A model generated the notes under the pieces. That model did no database searches, was not told the origin of the DNA, and saw nothing but the letters and a program-made list of their open reading frames with translations. Below are positions 35,763 through 43,013 of a DNA stretch of 64,000 bases, piece by piece; the stretch's first letter is position 1, and every line of letters begins with the position of its first letter. The position numbers and the translations under genes were made by a program. The DNA lies in contig DATFYX010000011.1 in the NCBI GenBank assembly GCA_035314825.1, positions 1 through 64,000 on the forward strand. The letters are read 5' to 3'. This stretch comes from Candidatus Eremiobacteraceae bacterium. Its GTDB lineage: Bacteria; Vulcanimicrobiota; Vulcanimicrobiia; Eremiobacterales; Eremiobacteraceae.

Positions 35763-35791
35763 ATACTACCATAAACGGCGTCCCGGCGCAA
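35763..35791 (-). promoter_or_regulatory. Candidate sigma-70-type promoter for nusA
   Basis: On the minus strand TTGCGC (-35 like) and TAGTAT (-10 like) are separated by exactly 17 bases, about 70 bases upstream of the nusA start. Spacing is ideal; each hexamer has two mismatches to consensus. The predicted start would put the terminator-like hairpin at the very 5' end of the transcript. Confidence 0.4.
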
Positions 35792-35816
35792 GGCCGGGGC
35801 GTGGCCCACCGGGCCG

Positions 35817-36404
35817 CTAGAGCGACAGCGCTTGCGTCAGATGCACGGTCACTTCCGACCCGCCAGACACGTTGATATCTTTTTTGTTGTTGGACGCGAG
35901 CATGAACCCCGCGGCCAAACCGACAGCGCCTCCCGCATTGGTGCCGATCGTCTTGCCGATCCAGTTGCCCAACAGCATCCCGACGGCGGCGCCGGCGGCA
36001 CCGGTCAGATAATTCGGCCCTTGCTTCGGCGCGATCTTGTCGATGTAGGCGGAGATCGGGATCTGTGAAGAGGAGCCGTACGATTTGATGTGGTCGACCA
36101 CCAGCTCGAGTTGGGGGTTGCGTCCTTGGCCCGCTTTTTGCACCTGCGCCACATGTCCGTAGATGATCGCGCCTTGCAAGCCTGCGCCGTTTGACGGATA
36201 GGGCGATTGCACGTTCATCGAGATCGGCTGGCCCACGTAGGCGGACTTCGTATTGAGCGAAAGGTTCAAGGTCGCCTGGATCGCCGACCCGGCCGGGATG
36301 ACGGCTCGAGCGGCGAGCGCGCCGGATGAGGATGACCAGATGGTCGCGCATGCGCATGAGATCAGCGCAAGCGCGCGGCCGGCGAGCAGATGGCGATCGG
36401 TCAT
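35817..36404 (-). CDS. Secreted protein with Gly-rich hydrophobic segment, between rimP and nusA
   Basis: A 195-aa protein with a signal peptide (LLAGRALALISCACATIW). A beta-rich part (AVIPAGSAIQATLNLSLNTKSAYVGQPI) follows, and then a Gly/Ala-rich hydrophobic stretch, LTGAAGAAVGMLLGNWIGKTIG with GTNAGGAVGLAAGFMLAS. That stretch resembles glycine-zipper membrane segments. ATG 36404 has AAGG at a good distance; the in-frame ATG 36413 abuts it. No family is assigned. It intrudes between rimP and nusA, genes that are usually adjacent. Confidence 0.65.
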   Translation of the reverse strand: MTDRHLLAGRALALISCACATIWSSSSGALAARAVIPAGSAIQATLNLSLNTKSAYVGQPISMNVQSPYPSNGAGLQGAIIYGHVAQVQKAGQGRNPQLELVVDHIKSYGSSSQIPISAYIDKIAPKQGPNYLTGAAGAAVGMLLGNWIGKTIGTNAGGAVGLAAGFMLASNNKKDINVSGGSEVTVHLTQALSL

Positions 36405-36422
36405 GGCATGCATCCTTCTATG

Positions 36423-36899
36423 TCAAAGCCAGCGAGGCACGCGTTTTTTGTAATCGAGATATTCTTGCCCAAAACGGCGATCGAGGTAACGCTCTTCCGC
36501 CGCGATCACCGCAAACCGGATGATGAGCATGACCGGGACGAACAACACGAGCATCCAGCCCGATTGGGCGACGACGGTGATCATGAGATAGAACAGCGCA
36601 AGACCGAGGTACAGCGGGTTTCTGGTGCGGCCGTAGATCCCTGTGGTCATCAGCGCCGTGGTGGGCTGAACCGGGCTGATCGGCGTGTGCGCTTTCCTGA
36701 ACATCGGCAGCGCCATGAACCACAGCGCGAGCCATCCGAGGAGCAACAGCGCCGCGAGCGGCCAGCGCACGAGCCCGAGCGGAAGGTGCAGCGGCACGAA
36801 TCGTTCGAGCGGCCATGCGAGCAGCAGGCCTAGAAGGTATATGAACGGCGGCGGGAAGCGGACGCCGGCGTTGTCTTGTCGTGCGATCGAGCTGCTCAT
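36423..36899 (-). CDS. Small isoprenylcysteine/phospholipid methyltransferase-like membrane protein
   Basis: A 158-aa protein with four membrane helices and the PEMT/ICMT-like signature TTGIYGRTRNPLYLGLALFYL and EERYLDRRFGQEYLDYKKRVPRWL. It is shorter than the relatives at 12056 and 26040 and of a different subgroup. ATG 36899 overlaps the rimP stop by 4 bases (ATGA), so it is translationally coupled. Substrate is unknown. Its place inside the ribosome-maturation block has no obvious functional link. Confidence 0.82.
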   Translation of the reverse strand: MSSSIARQDNAGVRFPPPFIYLLGLLLAWPLERFVPLHLPLGLVRWPLAALLLLGWLALWFMALPMFRKAHTPISPVQPTTALMTTGIYGRTRNPLYLGLALFYLMITVVAQSGWMLVLFVPVMLIIRFAVIAAEERYLDRRFGQEYLDYKKRVPRWL

Positions 36900-37387
36900 G
36901 TCTTGTGGCGTTTCAGGTCGCCGGCGATATCGTACACCAGATTGGCGCGCTTGATGGCCGCATACGGCACGTCTACGCGGCCGGCGTATCGATCTGCGAG
37001 CGTGACTTTGTCTTCGTCAGCCGCCTCGATCTTTCCGGTGAACTCGACGCGGTTGTGGACGCGCGAGCTGGTGATGATGCGCGCGTCGCGGCCGATGAAG
37101 CGCCGATAGTGCGCGGGGGCGAGCAGCGGACGGTCGAGACCAGCCGACCCGACTTCGATGGTATAAGGCCCGAGGGCCGCGTCGAACTTCTCCGCTTCGA
37201 CGCCTTGGTCGATGAAGCGGGTGATGCGCTCGCATAGCGCCGTGTCGACGCCGCCCTCGCGGTCGATAATCACCGAGAGCGCGTACGCGCGGCCTTCGCG
37301 GCGCACTGCGGTCTTGAGCACTTCGACGTCCGCGAAGCGCTCCGCGACGTTTTGCAGGATCGCCTCGAGGCGCTCTGGCGTGCTCAT
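36896..37387 (-). CDS. rimP: Ribosome maturation factor RimP
   Basis: A 163-aa protein of the RimP/YlxS family: an N-terminal domain containing LSVIIDREGGVDTALCERITRFID and a C-terminal SH3-like domain with EVGSAGLDRPLLAPAHYRRFIGRDARI. The SPGxxRPL motif here reads SAGLDRPL. RimP binds the 30S subunit during assembly. ATG 37387 overlaps the pxpA stop (ATGA) and its own stop overlaps the methyltransferase start, so the row is one transcript. Two genes separate it from nusA. Confidence 0.88.
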   Translation of the reverse strand: MSTPERLEAILQNVAERFADVEVLKTAVRREGRAYALSVIIDREGGVDTALCERITRFIDQGVEAEKFDAALGPYTIEVGSAGLDRPLLAPAHYRRFIGRDARIITSSRVHNRVEFTGKIEAADEDKVTLADRYAGRVDVPYAAIKRANLVYDIAGDLKRHKT

Positions 37388-38106
37388 GGGTGCAGCGGCG
37401 CGATATCGAAACGGGCGTCGCGCAACGCCGCCCGCACCGCGAACGCGATTGCCGACGCACCCGGCGTGTCGCTATGGATGCAAAGCGTCTGCACCTGGCC
37501 GCCGGCGGCAAGGGCGAGGGCTTGTTTGGCGGCCTTGGCGGGGTCGGTGATCAGCGCGCCGTCTTTGGTGCGCGAGCGCAGCGTGCCGTCGGGCTCGTAG
37601 GTGCGGTCGCAAAAGCCCTCGGCCGCGGTCGGCAGGCCGGCGGCGCGGCCGGCCGCGAGCAAGGCTGACTTCGGCAGGCCGACAAGCACGAGGTTCTTGT
37701 CGAAGCGCGCGACCGCTTGCGCGATCGCTTCGGCGAGCGGCTTGTTGGCGAATGCATCATTATATAGAGCGCCGTGGGGCTTGACGTGGTGCAGCGGCAC
37801 GCCGGCCGCTACGGCGAAGGCCGCGAGCGCGCCGATCTGATAGAGCACGCCCGACTCGACGTCGCCGGGTTTGAGGTCCATGCTGCGCCGCCCGAATCCG
37901 GCGAGATCCGGATACGACGGATGCGCGCCGATCGCCACCTGGCGTTCGGCAGCCGCGCGGACGGTGGCGTCGATGGTTGTCGGATCGCCGGCATGGAATC
38001 CGCACGCGACGTTGGCCGAGGATACGACGTCGAGCAATGCGAGGTCGTCGCCCATGCGCCACGCGCCGTAGGATTCACCGATATCGCAGTTGAGATCGAT
38101 GGTCAC
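37384..38106 (-). CDS. pxpA: 5-oxoprolinase subunit PxpA (LamB/YcsF family)
   Basis: A 240-aa protein starting at GTG 38106 with the family hallmarks IDLNCDIGESYGAWRMGDD, NVACGFHAGDP, IGAHPSYPDLAGFGRR, HVKPHGALYNDAF and CIHSDTPGA. PxpA works with PxpB and PxpC to hydrolyse 5-oxoproline to glutamate using ATP. All three are present here in the order B-C-A. It lies 8 bases after pxpC and overlaps rimP. Confidence 0.93.
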   Translation of the reverse strand: MTIDLNCDIGESYGAWRMGDDLALLDVVSSANVACGFHAGDPTTIDATVRAAAERQVAIGAHPSYPDLAGFGRRSMDLKPGDVESGVLYQIGALAAFAVAAGVPLHHVKPHGALYNDAFANKPLAEAIAQAVARFDKNLVLVGLPKSALLAAGRAAGLPTAAEGFCDRTYEPDGTLRSRTKDGALITDPAKAAKQALALAAGGQVQTLCIHSDTPGASAIAFAVRAALRDARFDIAPLHP

Positions 38107-38114
38107 GCTGCGTC

Positions 38115-39116
38115 CTACAACCCTTCGTAGAAACCGGCGCCGAGCTGCGCCGGCGGATCCGGCGACGCCGATGCGAGGTTGCGATGCAGCGCTGCGAGCG
38201 CGTGCACCGCATCGATGCGCGACACCAAGGTGAACCGCACGCGGTCGCCGGGCCGCAGCTGTCCGGCGCGCGGAACGTCTGCTGCGATCGTGCACGCAGC
38301 CGTCGCGTAGCCGCCCGTCGTCTGGTGTTCTGCGAGCAGCATGACCGGCAGTCCGGCGCTGGTGATTTGCACGCACCCGGCATACGCACCCGCCGAGATC
38401 ACGTCGGTCGGGCGGTCGAGCGCAAGCGCCTCGCCCTCGAGCTGCAGGCCTTGGCGTGTGGACCGGCTCGAGACGCCGTACGAGCGCGCGAACAGCTCGT
38501 GCCACGCGGCGTCGGAGAGCGATGCTCGGTGCGGCCCAGGCAAGACGCGCACGATCGTCGAGGGATCCCAGTCTGGGATCGTCTCGGGCGCATAGCACAG
38601 CGGGGTCGAAGCCGCGCTGGGCGGGTCCAGGGAACGAGCTACTACGCTAAGGATGTCGCCGGTGCGCAGCGCCCGGCCGCGATAGCCCCCGAAGCCCGCG
38701 CCCAGATCCGTCGAAGCGCTCCCTAAGACAAGCGGCACCTCGATGCCGCCATCGACAGCCAGGTACGAACGCGCGCCGCGTTCTGCTGCGCCGATCTCGA
38801 TCTTCGCGCCGTCGCGCACTTCCTGCGCCTGCCAGCGCGCCGCCGGCACGCCGTCGATCAGCAGAGAGGCGACCGCGCCGGTCACCGCGATCGCGGCGTC
38901 GCATTGCAGCTCGAACTCCGCGCCCGTCAGCGTGGTTTCGATGAGCGCGGCGCCCGTCGGATTGCCGACCAGCAGGTTCGCGGCGCTCGCGCTGTACCAA
39001 TCAGCGGCGCCTGACGGCGACACGCCGAAGCGCGCCACGTCGCGGCGACCCAGATCTTGCACCGTCGAGAGCGCCCCGGGCGCAAGCACGCGCAGCGCGC
39101 GCTGCGAAGTCACCAC
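38115..39116 (-). CDS. pxpC: 5-oxoprolinase subunit PxpC (KipA/biotin-dependent carboxyltransferase family)
   Basis: A 333-aa protein with the family N-terminus LRVLAPGALSTVQDLGRRDVARFGVSPSGAADWYSASAANLLVGN. Conserved blocks IRVLPGPH-like (VRVLPGPHR), SSRSTRQGLQLEG and MLLAEHQTTGGYATAACTIAADVPRAGQLRPGDRVRF follow. It overlaps pxpB by 7 bases. A stretch VVARS at 38621-38646 (minus) is identical to the peptide encoded by family B REPs and may be a remnant insertion. Confidence 0.92.
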   Translation of the reverse strand: MVTSQRALRVLAPGALSTVQDLGRRDVARFGVSPSGAADWYSASAANLLVGNPTGAALIETTLTGAEFELQCDAAIAVTGAVASLLIDGVPAARWQAQEVRDGAKIEIGAAERGARSYLAVDGGIEVPLVLGSASTDLGAGFGGYRGRALRTGDILSVVARSLDPPSAASTPLCYAPETIPDWDPSTIVRVLPGPHRASLSDAAWHELFARSYGVSSRSTRQGLQLEGEALALDRPTDVISAGAYAGCVQITSAGLPVMLLAEHQTTGGYATAACTIAADVPRAGQLRPGDRVRFTLVSRIDAVHALAALHRNLASASPDPPAQLGAGFYEGL

Positions 39117-39787
39117 GCCACCTCTGCGACCGCGTCACCGACGCGCGAGACTGCGGCGAATCTCACCTCGTCGCCCGGCGCGAACAACGCGGGCGGCTCG
39201 TGCGCCGGATCGAAGATCGCCGCGCTGGTGGTGCCGATGAGCCGCCAGCCGCCCGGCGATGCCGTGGGGTAGATGCCGCACTGCGTGCCGGCCACTGCGA
39301 CGCTGCCCGCGGGCACACGGTCGCGCGGCGCCGGCCGTCGCGGCGCGCCGAGCTCGGGCGGCAAGCCGAGCAGATACGGAAAGCCGGCGATGAAGCCGAG
39401 AAACGCGACGTGGAACTGCGCGGCGCACAGCGTCCTGACGTATTCTTTCGCGCTCGTGCCGACCTCGGCGGCTGTGTCTTGCAGATCCACGCCGTGGTCC
39501 TCGCCGAAGCACACTCCCACGCGGATGCGTCTGGGCGTGAGCACGATGCGCTCTTCGCCTTCTTGCGCGCAGCCGCGCAGGCACGCCAGCGCGATGGCGA
39601 GGTCGAGCCGCGCCGGATCGAAACGCACGAGCACCGAGGCGTACGCGCCGACCACGTCGAGCGCGGCGTCGCCGAAGCGTTCGCGCGCCAGCGCCGCGAC
39701 CGACCAGACCCGGCGCACCGTGGCGAGGTCGATGACGTCGCCGAGGATGGCGATCACCGCGGAGTCGCCGGCGGGTTCGATCCTCAC
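39110..39787 (-). CDS. pxpB: 5-oxoprolinase subunit PxpB (KipI family)
   Basis: A 225-aa protein with the KipI/AHS1 signature: EPAGDSAVIAILGD at the start, ACLRGCAQEGEERI, then IRVGVCFGEDHGVDLQDTAAEVG, VAFLGFIAGFPYLLGLPPELGAPRRPAPRDRVPAGSVAVAGTQCGIYPTASPGGWRLIG. It is the first gene of the pxpB-pxpC-pxpA-rimP run. Two family A REPs lie upstream of its start. Confidence 0.93.
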   Translation of the reverse strand: MRIEPAGDSAVIAILGDVIDLATVRRVWSVAALARERFGDAALDVVGAYASVLVRFDPARLDLAIALACLRGCAQEGEERIVLTPRRIRVGVCFGEDHGVDLQDTAAEVGTSAKEYVRTLCAAQFHVAFLGFIAGFPYLLGLPPELGAPRRPAPRDRVPAGSVAVAGTQCGIYPTASPGGWRLIGTTSAAIFDPAHEPPALFAPGDEVRFAAVSRVGDAVAEVAW

Positions 39788-39794
39788 GTCGTGC

Positions 39795-39856
39795 GCGGTC
39801 GAATAAATTCGACCGCTCCATGGGTTGCGGACGGTCGAATGATTTCGACCGCTACA
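39795..39856 (-). repeat. Two tandem REP-like palindromes, family A, between divergent genes
   Basis: Copy one is 39795-39820 with loop AA and tail GCTCCA; copy two is 39831-39856 with one mismatch in the right arm (TTTCGACC) and tail GCTACA. The second tail gives a full GTAG on the minus strand, linking family A with families B and C. They fill most of the space between pxpB and the DUF255 gene. Confidence 0.78.
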
Positions 39857-39876
39857 ACGGCGAAGCGGGTGCGACC

Positions 39877-41667
39877 ATGGCCGCCAAACTCCATTTCTCC
39901 CCCCGCCCCAATCGCGCCGCCGAGATCAACTGGCAGCAATGGGGACCCGATTCGTTCGCTCACGCGCAGGCCGAACACAAACCTGTGTTGTTGGCGATCT
40001 CGGCCGTGTGGTGCCACTGGTGCCACGTGATGGACGAGACCTCGTATTCCGATCCTGCGGTGATCGACCTCATCAACGACCGGTATGTGCCTATCCGGGT
40101 CGACAACGACCAACGCCCCGATATCAATGCGCGCTATAACATGGGCGGCTGGCCCACCACGGTGATCCTCACGCCCGAAGGCGAGATTCTCCGCGGAGGC
40201 ACGTACATACCGCCTGAGGCCATGCTGCCGTTCCTCCAGCAGGTCTCCGATCTCTATGCCGAGCCGGCCAACCGGCTCGAATTCGCGCGGCGCATCGCCG
40301 AGGTGCGCGCCAAGCGAACCCACACGCCTACAGCGCCAGCGGGCCAGCTGGACGCCGGCGCGCCGGCAGCGATCGTCGCCGCGGCGTCCGAGGCGTTCGA
40401 TGACGAGTTCGGCGGCTTCGGCACCGAGCCGAAGTTCCCGCAGGCGGACGTGCTGCAATTCCTCTTGGACTTCTACAGCCGCCACCCGGACGGGCGCGTG
40501 CAGACGATGGTGCAGATGTCACTGCGGGCGATGGCGGGCGGCGGCATGTACGACCACGTCGAAGGCGGCTTCTTCCGCTATTCGACCACACGCGATTTTG
40601 GCGTTCCGCATTTCGAGAAGATGCTCGAAGACTTGGGCGGCCTGCTGCTCGCCTGCGCGCGCGCAAGCGCGCTCTTCGGCGACGCGGCGCTCGGGCGGGT
40701 CGCGGTCGACACCAAACGCTACTTGGACGCGACCCTGTGGAGCGCCGACCGGCGCGGCTATGGCGGCAGCCAGGATGCTGATGAGACGTATTATCAGCTC
40801 GATAAGGACGGTCGAATGAATTCGACCGCTCCATATGTCGATGGGACGATTTATACGTCGTGGAACGCCGAGGCCGCGCATGCGCTGATCTGCGCCGGCC
40901 CGCTGCTGTCGGCGCAGGGCGAGGATGCCGGCGCGTGGATCGGGCGCGGCGTCGAGATCCTCGAGATGCTGTGGTCGAGCATGCTCGTCGACGGTCTGAT
41001 GACCCGCTATTCGGACGGCACGGCGCACGTGCGCGGCTTGCTCGGCGATCAGGCGTGGAGCGCATGGGCTGCGCTTGCGGCCTTCCAAGCCACCGGCGAG
41101 ATCCGCTGGCTCGAACGCGCCCTGTCCCTGGTCCGCGCAAGCGACCCGCTCTACGACCAGTCTGCGGGGGCGTATCTCGACCGGCTGCCCGATGCCGCCG
41201 AGCCTGGCCGCGTGTCGGAGCCCGTCGCGCCGATGCCCGAAAACGCGCTCATGGCGCGGGTGCTGATAGCGCTGAGCGCCTTCACGGGCGAGGAAGCCTT
41301 GGCGGAGCGGGCGCGCACCGTGCTCGAGCGCTTCACCGCGACGTACGCTCGCATGGGAGTGTTCGGCGCGTCCTACGCGGGCGCGGTGCTCGACGCGTTA
41401 GAGCCGCCGTTCGACATCAAGCTGGTGGGCGAGCACGGCTCCGCCGCGATGAACGCGCTGCGGGACCGCTTGCTCGCCGTCGCAGCGCCGCCGCTGCGCC
41501 TCAACGCGATCGATCCGCGCGATCGGGCGCGCGCGAGCGCTCTCGATGCCGGCGAGACCGACGCGCCACGGGCAATCGTGTGTCGCGGTGCGGTATGCTT
41601 CGCGAGCGCGAAGGAGGCCGAGGAAGTTTTGGCCGCCGTGCGCCGAGCGGACTCGCCCGCGTCTTGA
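39877..41667 (+). CDS. DUF255 thioredoxin-domain protein (YyaL/SSP411 family)
   Basis: A 596-aa protein. An N-terminal thioredoxin-like DUF255 domain has the active-site motif WCHWCHVMDETSY (Cys-x-x-Cys) and NMGGWPTTVILTPEG. A six-hairpin glycosidase-like helical barrel follows: DEFGGFGTEPKFPQ, GGGMYDHVEGGFFRYSTTRDFGVPHFEKMLED and MPENALMARVL. Function of the family is unclear. ATG 39877 begins MAAKLHFSPRPN; an in-frame ATG at 39820 lies inside the REPs. A complete family A REP at 40808-40833 is translated in frame (DGRMNSTAP). Confidence 0.88.
   Translation: MAAKLHFSPRPNRAAEINWQQWGPDSFAHAQAEHKPVLLAISAVWCHWCHVMDETSYSDPAVIDLINDRYVPIRVDNDQRPDINARYNMGGWPTTVILTPEGEILRGGTYIPPEAMLPFLQQVSDLYAEPANRLEFARRIAEVRAKRTHTPTAPAGQLDAGAPAAIVAAASEAFDDEFGGFGTEPKFPQADVLQFLLDFYSRHPDGRVQTMVQMSLRAMAGGGMYDHVEGGFFRYSTTRDFGVPHFEKMLEDLGGLLLACARASALFGDAALGRVAVDTKRYLDATLWSADRRGYGGSQDADETYYQLDKDGRMNSTAPYVDGTIYTSWNAEAAHALICAGPLLSAQGEDAGAWIGRGVEILEMLWSSMLVDGLMTRYSDGTAHVRGLLGDQAWSAWAALAAFQATGEIRWLERALSLVRASDPLYDQSAGAYLDRLPDAAEPGRVSEPVAPMPENALMARVLIALSAFTGEEALAERARTVLERFTATYARMGVFGASYAGAVLDALEPPFDIKLVGEHGSAAMNALRDRLLAVAAPPLRLNAIDPRDRARASALDAGETDAPRAIVCRGAVCFASAKEAEEVLAAVRRADSPAS
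40808..40833 (-). repeat. REP-like palindrome, family A, inside the DUF255 coding region
   Basis: A complete copy with arms GGTCGAAT and ATTCGACC, loop GA and tail GCTCCA lies in frame within the gene. It encodes GRMNSTAP near residue 312, between YYQLDKD and YVDGTIY. The reading frame is uninterrupted on both sides. Confidence 0.85.
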
Positions 41668-41770
41668 AGATCTTCGTCCCGCGGTTAATGAATTTTTTTT
41701 CGAGTTCTGTTTCGAGATGACGAGGAGAACTCCAAGCGCGTAGCAGAACCACGGCGCTTCGTCAGTCTCG

Positions 41771-41828
41771 CACAACCGACGTACATTCCTAGAACTCGGT
41801 TGTGCTGTTCTTTCAGACAACTGTTTTT
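41771..41828 (+). promoter_or_regulatory. Possible attenuator leader upstream of the 204-aa gene
   Basis: CACAACCGA (41771-41779) pairs perfectly with TCGGTTGTG (41796-41804). The right half of that stem, CGGTTGT (41797-41803), can instead pair with ACAACTG (41817-41823), which is followed by TTTTT (41824-41828). The two hairpins are mutually exclusive, as in antiterminator/terminator leaders. The T-run ends just before GGAGG and GTG 41843. The interval 41668-41842 otherwise has only a short GAGTTCT/AGAACTC repeat and a T-run. Confidence 0.4.
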
Positions 41829-41842
41829 CGGAGGCTGCGCGC

Positions 41843-42457
41843 GTGCTGCAAGAGTTGCGAATCGATGTCGACGTCACTGATATTCGCGGCGCGATCCGCG
41901 AACGTCTACGCGAATACGAGGACGGCGGCCGCGAGCAGCGCACCAACACCGAGCGCGCGGACAACGCGTGGCGCGTCGTGCAGAATCTCTTAGCAGAAGA
42001 ACTGTCCGAGCTCAACGATGGCCTAGCGACCGATGCCAGGATCACCGAAAAAGACCGCCTGGCGCTGCCCGACGGCGGCCAGGCCATCGATATCGTCTAT
42101 CGGGACCACAAGTTCTCGATCGTCAGGCCCAAAGATAAGCGCCACCTGTGCCTGGTGGACCCCTCGGCCGGCAGTTTGCCCATCGAAGCCTTGGGTAGCA
42201 AGCTTTTCGTGGCGGGCGAGCCAATCGCGGCCGGGCTGCTGCGGGCGATCAACCGGCTCGTCGAGCGGGCCACTGCCGGCGTCAATAGCCACCCGAAAAA
42301 CGACCAGCACTACATGGCGCTCGAATTGCCGGCGGCAAGCGCGTCGAAAATCGAGGCGGCGCTCAACCTGGCGCGCGACAACGGCTATCGCTTCGTCGAA
42401 TCGTATCGCGGGCAGAGCAAGACGCGGCGCGTGTTTGTGTTCGAGCGGCTAGCCTAG
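41843..42457 (+). CDS. Protein of unknown function
   Basis: A 204-aa soluble protein starting at GTG 41843 with GGAGG 8 bases upstream. No family is recognised. The N-terminal 50 residues are charged and helical (IRGAIRERLREYEDGGREQRTN). A basic middle (VYRDHKFSIVRPKDKRHLCLVD) and a C-terminal alpha/beta part (ASKIEAALNLARDNGYRFVESYRGQSKTRRVFVFERLA) follow. No signal peptide or membrane helix. The coding-like composition and strong ribosome site support it as real. It is followed by a cluster of REP-like palindromes. Confidence 0.7.
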   Translation: MLQELRIDVDVTDIRGAIRERLREYEDGGREQRTNTERADNAWRVVQNLLAEELSELNDGLATDARITEKDRLALPDGGQAIDIVYRDHKFSIVRPKDKRHLCLVDPSAGSLPIEALGSKLFVAGEPIAAGLLRAINRLVERATAGVNSHPKNDQHYMALELPAASASKIEAALNLARDNGYRFVESYRGQSKTRRVFVFERLA

Positions 42458-42465
42458 ACGAAAGG

Positions 42466-42600
42466 GCGCGTTCAAAAGAACGCGCTATTACGACTTAGCG
42501 CGCTACTACAATTGTAGTAGCGCGTCGCTTTTCGTGCGCGGAGATGTTGCGCGTTCAGAGAACGCGCTACTACAAAGACGCCCGCGCTCAAGAGCGCGGG
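42466..42600 (-). repeat. Cluster of REP-like palindromes, families B and C
   Basis: The cluster holds a B copy at 42466-42491 with tail TATTAC and a B half-copy ending TACTACA at 42510. An inverted copy starts TGTAGTAG at 42513, and these two tails form a perfect palindrome centred on AATT. A full B copy follows at 42549-42574, and a C copy at 42581-42600 lacks the usual tail. The mix of direct and inverted copies resembles the BIME arrangements of REP elements. Confidence 0.7.
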
Positions 42601-42938
42601 GTGACGTTCTTTATCCGGCCGGGATCCGAAGGCGGGCGCCACGAGCTCGCCGCCGGGTCGGTGCCGGTCGCCGATTGGTGTTCCCGAACGATATTCGCCG
42701 GGCACAGCTTGACGAACAGCGTCACCAGCAGCATGAGCAGCGCGATGTCGTCGAGCTGGCCGATGATGGGGAAATCGCCGAACAAATCGACGGGCGAGAT
42801 CACGACGACCGCCGCGATCGCCGCCGCCACTTTGAGCAGCGGGGAAACGCGCGTGTCGAGAAATAAGCGGGACGCGAGCAGCGCCGTTTTGGGGAATTGC
42901 AGCGCCCAGCGCGCCGCGGAGACGAGAGACAGAGCCAT
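42588..42938 (-). CDS. DUF1232 family membrane protein
   Basis: A 116-aa protein with the YkvA/DUF1232 core VVVISPVDLFGDFPIIGQLDDIALLMLLVTLFVKLCP, two hydrophobic helices with the conserved SPxDLxPD-like turn. Function is unknown. ATG 42938 is used. The C-terminal end (NVTPRS and stop) runs into the family C palindrome at 42581-42600, whose loop supplies the TGA stop. A second minus-strand frame over the same bases is a shadow. Confidence 0.78.
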   Translation of the reverse strand: MALSLVSAARWALQFPKTALLASRLFLDTRVSPLLKVAAAIAAVVVISPVDLFGDFPIIGQLDDIALLMLLVTLFVKLCPANIVREHQSATGTDPAASSWRPPSDPGRIKNVTPRS

Positions 42939-43013
42939 GGCTATAGGAGTCCTCCGAGGGCATTATACCCTATCGCTCTGGGAATGTTTCGGGACGGTCG
43001 AGGGGTTGAGGGA

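Noticed and set aside
35781-35803. CCCGGC/GCCGGG hairpin upstream of nusA as the terminator of the preceding gene
   Set aside because: No T-rich tail follows on the minus strand; the hairpin at 35723-35744 is a better candidate.
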